DNA of 63,671 nt from Eggerthellales bacterium (GCA_029219345.1 JAQXTF010000044.1:1-63671), one strand, 5' to 3'. Positions 1 to 7,635 are shown, counted from the stretch's first letter. Translations and numbers: made by a program. Notes: generated from the sequence alone by a model not told the origin.

Positions 1-132
1 AGGTCATTCGACAAGATCAAGGTCGCGGAGGTCAAGAGGGTGTACGATAAGCTCAACAAGCGGCCCCGCAAGCGCCTAGGGTACCGGACGCCGTACGAAG
101 CCCACTACGGCAAGCCGTTGCACTTGATTTGA
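1..132 (+). CDS. IS30-family transposase, C-terminal end only (partial at window edge)
   Basis: The first 43 codons of frame 1 are open and end in TGA at 130-132. The translation contains the stretch LNKRPRKRLGYRTPYE near its end, the hallmark C-terminus of IS30-family DDE transposases, which catalyse cut-and-paste or copy-out movement of the element. The start and the catalytic core lie outside the window. I could not identify the right inverted repeat of the element in the following 160 bases. The gene is on the strand opposite the neighbouring thioesterase and tRNA. Confidence 0.85.
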   Translation, partial: RSFDKIKVAEVKRVYDKLNKRPRKRLGYRTPYEAHYGKPLHLI

Positions 133-297
133 AGATTCAGGCCCCATTTTGATACATTTTTCAAGTTATTAGCAGTTTTCGACGCGTTCTTCCCCTTCAA
201 GCTCCCGTTTTCCCAGGTCACAAAAAAATCATTAGTGCTCATAACTTACATTATTTATCAAAAACAAGGGAAAACAGGGGAAGTTAATCCGATGGAG

Positions 298-732
298 CTA
301 ATTTTTGCTGGCCAAGTATTCCTTAGAGACAATCTTGCTGCGGAAGGAGCCTTCGGAAAGGACATCGCCCACTTCGTCGTAAGCAGCCACGTGCCAGGTT
401 TGCTTCAAAGCACCGGAATAGGAGGAGACGGACTCTTCCTCCAAAGTGGCCACCGCGCGCACGACGCCCGACTTGCCCGGCTTTTTGTGTTGCACCTCAA
501 TGCTCACGCCAAAGGGGAACTGAGTGTCAAGATCGGCGCTTACGCAAGTGGCGGCACTGGCAGCAGTCTCCAGCAACGCCAAAGTCACGCCACCGTGAAG
601 GAATCCGTGGGGCTGCAGCAAATCAGAAGTGATGGTGAGTTCCACTTCGGCACGCTGACGGCTGGCCGACACCATGCGAATGCCCAGGTACTTGTTGAAA
701 CCTTCGTTGTAAATATTCAGCGGATCAGCCAC
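298..732 (-). CDS. PaaI/hotdog-fold acyl-CoA thioesterase
   Basis: This encodes a 144-residue protein of the hotdog thioesterase type. The segment LQPHGFLHGGVTLALLETAAS matches the conserved HGG helix region in which PaaI-like enzymes bind and hydrolyse acyl- or aryl-CoA thioesters in the cytoplasm. The frame stays open upstream into the tRNA-Ala gene, so the long frame start is not credible. I chose the GTG at 732 because AAAAGGAG lies 6 bases before it. An ATG at 759 also has a GGTGGA directly upstream but poor spacing. The length suits the family (about 130-150). The substrate cannot be told from sequence. Confidence 0.85.
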   Translation of the reverse strand: MADPLNIYNEGFNKYLGIRMVSASRQRAEVELTITSDLLQPHGFLHGGVTLALLETAASAATCVSADLDTQFPFGVSIEVQHKKPGKSGVVRAVATLEEESVSSYSGALKQTWHVAAYDEVGDVLSEGSFRSKIVSKEYLASKN

Positions 733-883
733 GGAACGCTCCTTTTCATAAACGCACATTCCACCCATGGAATGACAGCGAGTGCAAGAACAACGGAATT
801 GATTGGCGCGGCGGAGGGCCAAGCGTATGTCAATACGCGAAAAAGCCAACCCCTCCCTCGCAAGATCGGTCGGGCGAAATGCT

Positions 884-907
884 AAAAACGCATCACTGGC
901 GCGTTTT
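884..907 (-). terminator. Possible hairpin terminator, minus strand
   Basis: On the minus strand AAAACGC and GCGTTTT can pair around a 9-base loop and are followed by TTTTTAG. It lies between the tRNA-Ala terminator and the thioesterase start. Support is only the hairpin and the short T run. Confidence 0.35.
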
Positions 908-943
908 ACCCCTCGGCTAACGCCTCGGGGCCGCATTTCCACC

Positions 944-964
944 TCACGGGTTCGAACCCCGTAC
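944..964 (+). repeat. Inverted 21-bp copy of the tRNA-Ala T-arm
   Basis: The 21 bases 944-964 are the exact reverse complement of 1035-1055, the T-arm of the neighbouring tRNA-Ala gene. The copy is not part of a complete tRNA: I see no matching acceptor or anticodon arm around it. Confidence 0.8.
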
Positions 965-987
965 AACTCATCACGGTCCCGTACTAT

Positions 988-1014
988 AAAAAAACAGGTC
1001 CCGTAAAGGACCTG
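988..1014 (-). terminator. Rho-independent terminator of tRNA-Ala
   Basis: On the minus strand CAGGTCC and GGACCTG form a 7-bp stem with a 6-base loop, followed by seven T residues. It begins 11 bases after the tRNA-Ala CCA end, so it should end that transcript. Confidence 0.85.
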
Positions 1015-1025
1015 GAAGAATTCTA

Positions 1026-1101
1026 TGGTGGAGTGTACGGGGTTCGAACCCGTGACCTCATGGCTGCCAGCCATGCGCTCTACCAGCTGAGCTAACACCC
1101 C
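1026..1101 (-). tRNA. tRNA-Ala (anticodon GGC)
   Basis: The cloverleaf reads GGGGTGT at the acceptor 5' side, pairing with ACACTCC, and has D and T arms. The anticodon stem CATGG/CCATG encloses loop CTGGCAG, giving anticodon GGC. The acceptor contains the G3-U70 wobble that marks alanine tRNAs. The CCA end is encoded. It has its own promoter and terminator. Confidence 0.97.
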
Positions 1102-1120
1102 AAAAAATTGGGCAAGGAGT

Positions 1121-1148
1121 AGTATATCTTTTTCGCGCCCAGGGTCAA
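1121..1148 (-). promoter_or_regulatory. Sigma-70-type promoter of tRNA-Ala
   Basis: On the minus strand TTGACC is followed after 16 bases by TATACT, placed about 20 bases upstream of the mature tRNA 5' end. It sits in the gap between the methyltransferase stop and the tRNA. Confidence 0.8.
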
Positions 1149-1155
1149 GTGAAAA

Positions 1156-2046
1156 TTATAAATTTTTCTGCTCAAGCATTTTCGCCACTGCTGCAATGTG
1201 GTCGGGAGTGGTACCGCAGCATCCGCCCAGCACCGTAGCGCCGGCATCAACCAAGGCCTCAACGGCCGCAACGAATTCCTCAGGCGGGCAGTTGTACACG
1301 GCCTCCCCCGTGCTCATGTCGGGCAAGCCAGCATTGGGCTGCACAATAAGCGGGGTGCTCCCCAACGCAGCAGCATAGGCCTGCGCCACAGGAAGAGCCT
1401 GCTCGGGGCCAACGGAGCAGTTCATGCCCACCACGCTGGCACCTGCCTCCACCAGGGCGGCAGCCGCCTGCTCAGGAGTAACGCCAAAAAGAGTGCGCCC
1501 GCTTTCCATGAAGGACATGGTGGCAAAAATGGGCAGGTCGCAGTTTTCGCCGGCTGCACGCACTGCCAGCAGCGCCTCGTTCAGATCCATCATGGTCTCA
1601 ATGACCAGCAAATCGCAACCAGCGGATGCCGCCGCCTGCGCATTGCGGGCGAAAAGCTCGTAGGCCTCATCTTCCTCCACGTCGCCATAGGGCTCCACGA
1701 ACTCGCCAATGGGACCCAAGTCGCCCGCCACGTAAGGCGCACCTCCATCGCGGGCACACTGGGCGGCAGCGGCGTAAATCTGCTCCACGGTATACGGCAG
1801 GCCCTGGGCCGCCAAGGCACGGGTGCTGGTGTTGAAGGTGTTGGTGGTAATAACCTGGGCGCCAGCTTCCACATAAGCCTGATGGATGTCGGCGATGGCT
1901 TCAGGGTTGGTCACACACAGCTCATCAGCAGTTTTGCCGGGAACGCTCAGGCCGCGAGCCTGCAGCATGGTGCCAAAACCGCCATCAAACAACAGGAATT
2001 CTTCCCCGCGCAACGCGCAAGCCAGATAGTCGTCTTTTACACGCAT
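1156..2046 (-). CDS. Homocysteine S-methyltransferase (MetH N-terminal-type domain)
   Basis: The 296-residue protein is a stand-alone homocysteine-binding barrel, which moves a methyl group to homocysteine to make methionine. It opens with LLFDGGFGTMLQARG, typical of the family. The zinc-binding cysteines are visible as NCSVGPE near residue 210 and GGCCGTTPDH near residue 275. The length equals one Hcy-binding domain. There is no B12 or folate domain in this gene, so the methyl donor could be S-methylmethionine or a separate corrinoid protein. AAGGAG lies 4 bases before the ATG. The gene follows an ABC importer on the same strand and may be co-regulated with it, but no operator is obvious. 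Confidence 0.88.
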   Translation of the reverse strand: MRVKDDYLACALRGEEFLLFDGGFGTMLQARGLSVPGKTADELCVTNPEAIADIHQAYVEAGAQVITTNTFNTSTRALAAQGLPYTVEQIYAAAAQCARDGGAPYVAGDLGPIGEFVEPYGDVEEDEAYELFARNAQAAASAGCDLLVIETMMDLNEALLAVRAAGENCDLPIFATMSFMESGRTLFGVTPEQAAAALVEAGASVVGMNCSVGPEQALPVAQAYAAALGSTPLIVQPNAGLPDMSTGEAVYNCPPEEFVAAVEALVDAGATVLGGCCGTTPDHIAAVAKMLEQKNL

Positions 2047-2080
2047 GGAAACTCCTTAAAACCTTAGCTTAGCTGCGGTT

Positions 2081-2839
2081 TTACTCGTACTTGCGCAGGA
2101 AGGCCTTAGTTCTCTCCTGCTGCGGGTTGTCAATAACCTGAGTAGCAGGACCCTGCTCCACAATCACGCCGTGCTCCATGAACACAATGTAGTCGGCAAC
2201 ATCGCGGGCAAACAGCATCTCATGGGTTACGATAACCATGGTCATATGCTCTTCAGCCAGCTCGCGGATAACCTTCAGAACTTCCTGAGTGAGCTCGGGG
2301 TCCAAAGCAGAAGTGGGCTCGTCAAAGAACAGCACGTCGGGCTTCATGGCCAAAGCGCGAGCAATGGCCACGCGCTGCTTTTGGCCACCAGAAAGCTCGC
2401 AAGGCACATGGTTTTCCTTGCCTTCCAGGCCCATCTTCTTCAGCAGGACCATAGCCTCGGCCTCAACCTCTTCTTTGTTGCGCTTCTGCACCGTCACCGG
2501 CGCATCGGTCACGTTCTTCAAAACGGTGTAATGGGGGAACAGGTTGAAGTCCTGAAATACCAGGCCAAAGCGCATTTTGGCCTGCTGCTGCACTTCTTTG
2601 CTACCGTAAGTGCCATTCTCGCAAACCACCAGGTCACCATAGGCCAGGCGGCCATCGTCCAAGGTTTCCAGCATAGTAGCGCAACGCAAAATGGTGGACT
2701 TACCGCCGCCGGAGGGGCCAATAATAGCCACAACCTGGCCCTTTTCCACACTTAGGGAAATGTCGCGCAACACATGATTTTCGCCAAAGCTCTTCTTAGC
2801 ATGCTCCAAAGTCAGGAGCACTTCTTTTTCATCAGCCAT
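2081..2839 (-). CDS. Polar amino-acid ABC transporter ATPase (GlnQ type)
   Basis: This 252-residue cytoplasmic ATPase drives an amino-acid importer. Walker A is GPSGGGKST (residues 41-49), the Q-loop is FGLVFQDFNLFPH, the signature is LSGGQKQR and Walker B is [15 protein letters not shown]. All catalytic elements are intact and the length is that of the family. The gene follows its permease with a 15-base gap and a binding protein precedes both, giving the order SBP-permease-ATPase. Substrate is not predictable, though the cluster is of the glutamine/histidine/cystine class. Confidence 0.93.
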   Translation of the reverse strand: MADEKEVLLTLEHAKKSFGENHVLRDISLSVEKGQVVAIIGPSGGGKSTILRCATMLETLDDGRLAYGDLVVCENGTYGSKEVQQQAKMRFGLVFQDFNLFPHYTVLKNVTDAPVTVQKRNKEEVEAEAMVLLKKMGLEGKENHVPCELSGGQKQRVAIARALAMKPDVLFFDEPTSALDPELTQEVLKVIRELAEEHMTMVIVTHEMLFARDVADYIVFMEHGVIVEQGPATQVIDNPQQERTKAFLRKYE

Positions 2840-2854
2840 AATGCCCCTTCCTTC

Positions 2855-3547
2855 CTAGTCGTGGTAGTAGCTGAGTTTCTTCTCAACCTTGTTCAGAATG
2901 AATTCAATAATCAGGCAAGCGACCCAGTAAATAGCCGCTGCAATGAGGTACGGAATCATGCTGACTTCCTTGGCGGCCAGAGCCTTTGCGGCACTGAACA
3001 TTTCGGCGATGGTAAGCACGTATGCCAGGGAGGTGTCCTTCACCAGCATGATGATTTCGTTGCCCATAGCAGGCAGGATGCGCTTGATGACCTGGGGCAG
3101 AATGATCTTCATGAAGGTCTGGCGGCTGGTGTAGCCCAGCACAGTGGCAGCCTCATACTGTCCCTTGGGAATGGACTGGATGCCCGAGCGGTAAATCTCG
3201 GCGAAGTAGGCCGCGTAGTTCAAGATGAAGCCAATGGCGCAGGCCATGTACTTCCAGTTGGCGTCCAGCGTCATGCCGAACACGTAATAGGGCGCGAACA
3301 TGATGAACATAAGCTGCAGCATCAAAGGCGTGCCGCGCATGAAGGAAATGTAGATGCCCGTAACAAAGGAAAGGGGCTTGATTTTGCTCATGCGGGCCAG
3401 AGCAACAATGACGCCCAGGGGCAGTGAGCCAAGGAGCGTAATGAGGAAGATGCCCACGGTAAACCCGAAGCCATCAAACAACAGGCCCATGAACACGTCG
3501 AAGTTCATTTTAAGGCCCAAAAAGCTGGAAATTGCAGCCATATCCAT
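2855..3547 (-). CDS. Polar amino-acid ABC transporter permease (HisM/GlnP type)
   Basis: The protein is an inner-membrane permease with several hydrophobic segments and the His/Glu-permease EAA loop YEAATVLGYTSRQTFMKIILPQ, which contacts the ATPase. An upstream TTG would add 14 residues, but that stretch overlaps a strong intercistronic hairpin. I therefore chose ATG 3547, with AAGGGA about 10 bases before it, giving 230 residues. It lies between the binding protein and the ATPase gene. The hairpin upstream (3574-3603) probably lowers its expression relative to the binding protein. Confidence 0.92.
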   Translation of the reverse strand: MDMAAISSFLGLKMNFDVFMGLLFDGFGFTVGIFLITLLGSLPLGVIVALARMSKIKPLSFVTGIYISFMRGTPLMLQLMFIMFAPYYVFGMTLDANWKYMACAIGFILNYAAYFAEIYRSGIQSIPKGQYEAATVLGYTSRQTFMKIILPQVIKRILPAMGNEIIMLVKDTSLAYVLTIAEMFSAAKALAAKEVSMIPYLIAAAIYWVACLIIEFILNKVEKKLSYYHD

Positions 3548-3573
3548 AGTTTCGTTTTCCCTTGTTACGAGTA

Positions 3574-3603
3574 GACGGCCGACGGACAAATCCGCCGACC
3601 GTC
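3574..3603 (-). promoter_or_regulatory. Intercistronic hairpin between binding-protein and permease genes
   Basis: Two 13-base arms pair completely (two G-T wobbles) around a TTTG loop. There is no T run, so it is unlikely to be a full terminator. It lies 45 bases after the binding-protein stop and would protect that mRNA 3' end or attenuate read-through. Confidence 0.75.
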
Positions 3604-3648
3604 CTGTGTCTAGAAGTATCGGAGAACCAGTCTAAAAACGCGAGCCGA

Positions 3649-4515
3649 TTACTCCAGGCACCAAGCGTCCTTGTTGATGCCCTCGGAGGCCCACTTGTCA
3701 ATGATCTTGGCAACGGTGCCATCCTTGACCATGGCCTGCAGGGTTGCGGTCACGGTGTCGGCCATAGCCTGGTTGTCCTTCTTGAAGCCAACTGCGTAGT
3801 GCTCGGGGGACAGAACCATGGCAATTTCGTAAGCGTCGGCCTTCTGAGCCATGAAGTAATCAGCGATGGAGCTGTCGCAAGCCAGAGCGTCAACAGCGCC
3901 GGATTCCAGCTGCATAACAGCGTTGGTGTAGTCAGCGATGGTGTTCACCTTGCCGCCAGCGAAGGTAGCCATCAGGTCTGCAAGGCCTTCCTCAGCGTCG
4001 TTCAGCAGCTCTTCAGCAGCAGAACCAGTCTGGGTCAGAACGGTCTTACCAGCCAGGTCAGCCTCGGTCTTGATGGGGGAACCCTTCTTGACCATGATGA
4101 CCTGAGAGTTGTTCATGTAAGGCTTGGAGAAAGCGTAGGAGTCCTCGCGGCCTTCCATGGTGAAGCCATTCCAGATGCAGGTGATAGCGCCAGAATCAAC
4201 CAGGGCATCCTTAGCGTCCCAGTCAATGGCCTGCAGCTCAATGGTCCAGTTGTTGCGCTTTGCAACTTCGGTGGCCAGGTCCAGGTCGAAACCAGCGGGC
4301 TTACCGTCGTCGCCCATGAAGCCGTAGGGCGGGTACTCGGCGTCAAAGCCCACAACGAACTTGGTAGCAGCGGCAGAAGCGGAGCCGCTTGCGGAGGCGG
4401 AGGCGGAAGCAGAGGCGGAAGCGCTGCTGGAGCTGCTGGAGCAACCGGCCAGCAGGCAAGCGCTCAGAGCCAGAGCGGCGCAAGCTGCAACAGCTGCGAC
4501 GATCTTCTTCTTCAT
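3649..4515 (-). CDS. Amino-acid ABC transporter substrate-binding lipoprotein (family 3)
   Basis: This 288-residue protein binds an amino acid outside the membrane and delivers it to the permease. The N-terminus is a lipoprotein signal ending LSACLLAGC, so the mature protein is lipid-anchored by that Cys. A low-complexity Ser-Ala linker of about 24 residues follows. The binding domain opens VVGFDAEYPPYGFM and contains GFDLDLATEVAKR, typical of SBP family 3. AAAGGAT precedes the ATG by 6 bases. It is first in the SBP-permease-ATPase operon. The linker resembles those of the other binding proteins at 46409, 49894 and 50930. Confidence 0.94.
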   Translation of the reverse strand: MKKKIVAAVAACAALALSACLLAGCSSSSSSASASASASASASGSASAAATKFVVGFDAEYPPYGFMGDDGKPAGFDLDLATEVAKRNNWTIELQAIDWDAKDALVDSGAITCIWNGFTMEGREDSYAFSKPYMNNSQVIMVKKGSPIKTEADLAGKTVLTQTGSAAEELLNDAEEGLADLMATFAGGKVNTIADYTNAVMQLESGAVDALACDSSIADYFMAQKADAYEIAMVLSPEHYAVGFKKDNQAMADTVTATLQAMVKDGTVAKIIDKWASEGINKDAWCLE

Positions 4516-4591
4516 GATGAGATCCTTTCTTTAAATCCCTCAATAAATCCAGTGGGGCGCTTTATCACTCCATCGTAATAAAGCATGCGTA

Positions 4592-4619
4592 AGTATACCA
4601 CAAGGCAGGCTTTTCCGAA
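4592..4619 (-). promoter_or_regulatory. Possible promoter of the amino-acid ABC operon
   Basis: On the minus strand a good -10 (TATACT) is preceded after 16 bases by a weak -35 (TTCGGA). It lies about 75 bases upstream of the binding-protein start. Confidence 0.45.
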
Positions 4620-4709
4620 GCGCCGTTGCGGTACTTTTCGGACAGACAGTCTCCTACCGCACTAAGTCAGGCAAAGCGTCCAGGAAATGACCTTCTGCCC
4701 TTCGCAACA

Positions 4710-4718
4710 TGCTATACT
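4710..4718 (+). promoter_or_regulatory. Extended -10 promoter of mobBA
   Basis: TGC-TATACT is an extended -10 element 37 bases before the mobBA ATG. No convincing -35 is present. AGGAGG at 4741-4746 is the ribosome binding site. Confidence 0.6.
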
Positions 4719-4754
4719 TTGAGATTAAATTGCAATATACAGGAGGTTTGACCC

Positions 4755-6071
4755 ATGGATATGCCAAGCCCTGCCATCTCTTTTGTTGGCCGTCATAATT
4801 CTGGCAAGACTACCCTCATTGAAAGGGTTATCGCTGAACTGGTTGCCCGCGGTCACGACGTGGGCAGCATCAAGCATCATCATCACACCAACTTTGAAAT
4901 CGACCACCCAGGCAAAGACTCGTACCGCCACCGCGCTGCCGGCGCATCTGAGACGGTCATCGCATCGCCCGAGCAGATTGCCCGCATTAAGACCATCAAC
5001 GAAGAGGTTGAGTGCAACGAGATTGTGCGCAGCATGCCCGGCCACGACATCGTGGTGGTGGAAGGCTACCGCAAGAGCGGCCTGCCCTCCATTGAGATCA
5101 TGCGCGGCGGCAACGAGGCCGACGCCAACGTGGCCCGCGTGTTCGTTGAAGGCGCCAAGCGCGGCTTTCCCCTGGACACCGACTTCACCCAGTTCCTGCG
5201 CGGCCTTTCCAAAACCGACGACGCCGCTGACCAGGCTCTAATCGAACAGGCCCTGGAAGCCCAGACGCCGGTTTCCCAGCTCACGGGCGACCTGGCCCAA
5301 GACGTGGCCCACAAGATGCCCGCTAGCAACACCGTTGCCGTGGTTACCGACATGGTGGATGTCATGGAGGCCGCCGCCACGTACGGCATTCGCTACTTTG
5401 CTCTGGGCGACATTGCCGGCTTGTGCGACTTTTTGGAAGAGAAGTACGTGCGCCCTCGCGTGAGCGTGGTCATTCAGGCAGGCGGCGAAAGCCGTCGCAT
5501 GGGACGCAGCAAGGCCACCGTGCCCTTTGGCGGTCGTCCCATGATCTGCCGCCTGATTGAGCGTTTGGCCCCTGCGGCAGACGAGCTGCTCATCACCACC
5601 AATGAGGCTGCCAACCTGGCCTTCGTACACGAGATGTATCCCGAGCTGAACATCAAACTGGTGAAGGACGAATACGATTTCCGTGGCGCTCTGCCGGGTC
5701 TGTACACCGCTATCAAGTCTGCCACCTGCCCTTATGTGGCCGTTGTTGCCTGCGACATGGTGCTTGCCAGCGCATCGCTGGTGCAGGCAGAAGCCATTGC
5801 CATGAACGAGCATCGCGTTGACGTGGTTGTTCCCGTGAACAAGCACGGCTTTGAGCCCTTCCACGCCCTATATCGACGCGAGGCTGTTCTGCCCGCTATC
5901 AAGAAGCGCCTGGATGAAGGCAACAAGCGTGCCCAGAGCATTTTTGACCTGGTGAATGTTGAGGAGTTTTCCCACAGCCGCGTGCTGGAAGCCGAGCCCA
6001 TGGGCGGTTGCTTCATGAACTGCAACACCCCCGAAGAACTGGCTCGCCTGGAAGATCTGTGCTTCGACTAA
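4755..6071 (+). CDS. mobBA: MobB-MobA fusion, molybdopterin-guanine dinucleotide biosynthesis
   Basis: The 438-residue protein joins two steps of molybdenum-cofactor finishing. Residues 1 to about 170 are MobB, a P-loop GTPase with GRHNSGKTT near residue 12 and the HHHH stretch often found there. From about residue 236 it is MobA, with VVIQAGGESRRMGRSK, the nucleotidyltransferase motif that adds GMP from GTP to molybdopterin. The middle of about 60 residues is a linker I do not recognise. AGGAGG lies 8 bases before the ATG. It is followed 9 bases later by a ferredoxin-like gene, probably an operon. It implies bis-MGD enzymes such as DMSO-reductase-family oxidoreductases in this organism. Confidence 0.93.
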   Translation: MDMPSPAISFVGRHNSGKTTLIERVIAELVARGHDVGSIKHHHHTNFEIDHPGKDSYRHRAAGASETVIASPEQIARIKTINEEVECNEIVRSMPGHDIVVVEGYRKSGLPSIEIMRGGNEADANVARVFVEGAKRGFPLDTDFTQFLRGLSKTDDAADQALIEQALEAQTPVSQLTGDLAQDVAHKMPASNTVAVVTDMVDVMEAAATYGIRYFALGDIAGLCDFLEEKYVRPRVSVVIQAGGESRRMGRSKATVPFGGRPMICRLIERLAPAADELLITTNEAANLAFVHEMYPELNIKLVKDEYDFRGALPGLYTAIKSATCPYVAVVACDMVLASASLVQAEAIAMNEHRVDVVVPVNKHGFEPFHALYRREAVLPAIKKRLDEGNKRAQSIFDLVNVEEFSHSRVLEAEPMGGCFMNCNTPEELARLEDLCFD

Positions 6072-6080
6072 GGCGCGCTC

Positions 6081-7208
6081 ATGGCTGATTTATCACAACT
6101 GGTAGAACTAAGCGAGTCGCTCATTCAGGCCCATACCCTGTTTGACAAGACCCGCTGCATACCCTTGCGCAATCGCTTTTCCCGTTGCAGCCGGTGTGTA
6201 GACGCGTGCCCTGTGGCCGCCATCACCCTGCTGCCCCGTAGCCTGACGGTAGATAAGACCAGCTGCGTGAATTGCGGTTCATGCAGTACCGTTTGTCCCG
6301 TTCAAGCCCTGATTCCTTTGGAGCCCAGCGACGACGACCTAGCTCGTGCCACCGTTGCAGCCATCGAGGCAGCTGAAACCATGGCCTGCTTCGCCTGCGC
6401 CCGCGTCATGGCCAAGCGCGGCCCCGATCCCGCCAAGGTGGTAACGGTCGATTGCCTTTCCCGTGTGGACGAGTCGCTGATTCTGGGCCTGGCCGCCCAC
6501 GGCGTGGACACCATCGTGCTGGCTGACGGCAACTGCGACACCTGCAAGTACAAAACATGCGGTCGCCTTTCCCACCAGATTGCCGACCAAACCAACGAAC
6601 TACTGGAAGCCATGGGCAGCAGCGCCCTGGTGATTTCCACCACTGGCGTGCCCGAAGAGCTCCACACCGCCTTCGACCAGGAAGCGCTAAACGAAGAGCG
6701 CCGCAACCTGTTCTTCCACACCAAGGAAGCCATGACCGAAACCGCCCGTCACGCCGCCGCCATTGGCCTCAAGGGCGCCACCGGCGTTGACCTGGTGGCC
6801 AAGGCCGCACAGGTGATGGAAGCCGATCCGCAGCGCCACAACAACCTGGTGAACGCTTTGGAACAGCTGGGCGAACCCCAAGATGTGACCGTTTCCAGTC
6901 GCTGCTTTGGGTCGGTTCGCATTGATCGGGATAAATGCACCACATGCAACAAATGCGTGCTCACTTGCCCGCCTAAGGCTCTGCAGAAGAGTCTGGTCGC
7001 TCGCGAGGACGGTCAGGGCATTTTCTTTGAGTTCAATGCATGGAAATGTGTGCGCTGCCATCTATGCATGAACGTGTGCCAAAGCGCCGCTATCACGGTT
7101 GAAGACGTAAACATGACCGAAATCTTCCAGCTGGAACCGCGTCTGATTCCCGTGCCTCCCGAGCCGGTGTATCAGAACCCGGGCCTGTTCTGGAAGGGCG
7201 ACCGGTAG
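6081..7208 (+). CDS. Multi-cluster 4Fe-4S ferredoxin-like protein
   Basis: The 375-residue cytoplasmic protein (no signal or membrane segment) is rich in iron-sulfur motifs. An N-terminal ferredoxin pair (CSRCVDACP, then CVNCGSCSTVCP) is followed by a middle part with CFACAR and CDTCKYKTC, and a C-terminal pair (CTTCNKCVLTCP and CVRCHLCMNVCQ). The middle part resembles the CCG/HdrA-associated cysteine-rich proteins only loosely. It follows mobBA by 9 bases, so it may transfer electrons to, or help assemble, a molybdoenzyme. Its partner is not in the window, and I infer the role only from position. Confidence 0.8.
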   Translation: MADLSQLVELSESLIQAHTLFDKTRCIPLRNRFSRCSRCVDACPVAAITLLPRSLTVDKTSCVNCGSCSTVCPVQALIPLEPSDDDLARATVAAIEAAETMACFACARVMAKRGPDPAKVVTVDCLSRVDESLILGLAAHGVDTIVLADGNCDTCKYKTCGRLSHQIADQTNELLEAMGSSALVISTTGVPEELHTAFDQEALNEERRNLFFHTKEAMTETARHAAAIGLKGATGVDLVAKAAQVMEADPQRHNNLVNALEQLGEPQDVTVSSRCFGSVRIDRDKCTTCNKCVLTCPPKALQKSLVAREDGQGIFFEFNAWKCVRCHLCMNVCQSAAITVEDVNMTEIFQLEPRLIPVPPEPVYQNPGLFWKGDR

Positions 7209-7237
7209 TGCTTGCGCTGGGGTTGGGAAAAACACCT

Positions 7238-7265
7238 TTGCAACCTGCGCGTAAAGCGATATACT
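7238..7265 (+). promoter_or_regulatory. Strong promoter of the candidate small RNA
   Basis: TTGCAA and TATACT are separated by 16 bases. The expected start, 7 bases downstream, falls at 7271-7273, exactly at the 5' strand of the closing helix of the RNA. Confidence 0.8.
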
Positions 7266-7270
7266 GTCAA

Positions 7271-7384
7271 CGTTCTCTTTCGAGATTCTGAGATTCGGGA
7301 AGATCAAAGCCTTGGTTTTTTGGAGGGGACAAGGTTTTGATCTTTACCGACTGAGAACACCGCGCCGCATGGCGCGGTTTTTTT
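7271..7384 (+). ncRNA. Candidate small RNA: rod-shaped stem plus intrinsic terminator
   Basis: There is no coding frame here, but the region has promoter, structure and terminator in register. GTTCTC (7272-7277) pairs with GAGAAC (7353-7358), TCGG (7295-7298) pairs with CCGA (7347-7350), and a 14-base stem AGATCAAAGCCTTG (7301-7314) pairs with 7330-7343. The terminal loop, 7315-7329, contains GGAGGGGA. A 17-base 5' bulge (7278-7294) faces 2 bases on the other side. CCGCGCC/GGCGCGG followed by seven T residues ends it. The nearest downstream gene is on the other strand, so it is not a leader. It resembles no Rfam family I can name with certainty; a shortened 6S-like rod is one possibility. Confidence 0.75.
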
Positions 7385-7396
7385 ATGCCCTGAATG

Positions 7397-7600
7397 CCCA
7401 TGTGGGTGATTTTTAAAAGTTTTTATATTTTCACCCACATTTTCACCGTTTCATGCGCATCATGAACCCTTTGAAGCCCCAATCAAGCTGAAATTGGGGC
7501 ATCCATCGACTCTGAAGCCAGTTGCTTACCCTTCCTGAAGTGCAAGTAATATAAAAATGTGGGTGGAAATGAAAAATTTTTTCATTTCCACCCACATGGG
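7397..7600. repeat. Palindromic MITE-like element with 12-bp terminal inverted repeats
   Basis: The ends read CCCATGTGGGTG and CACCCACATGGG, a perfect 12-bp terminal inverted repeat. The left end is itself a hairpin (7400-7409 with 7431-7440). The right end is a 41-base near-perfect palindrome with 20-base arms (7557-7597). A third hairpin lies inside (7476-7483 with 7493-7500). No open reading frame and no clear target-site duplication are visible. It fills the gap between the small RNA and recR. Confidence 0.7.
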
Positions 7601-7635
7601 TAGTTTATTAGCGTATCGAATGAGCACAAACGCCC

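Noticed and set aside
803-1006. Possible second tRNA or tmRNA end
   Set aside because: Only the T-arm matches; no acceptor stem, D-arm or anticodon arm could be built, and no tag reading frame is seen.
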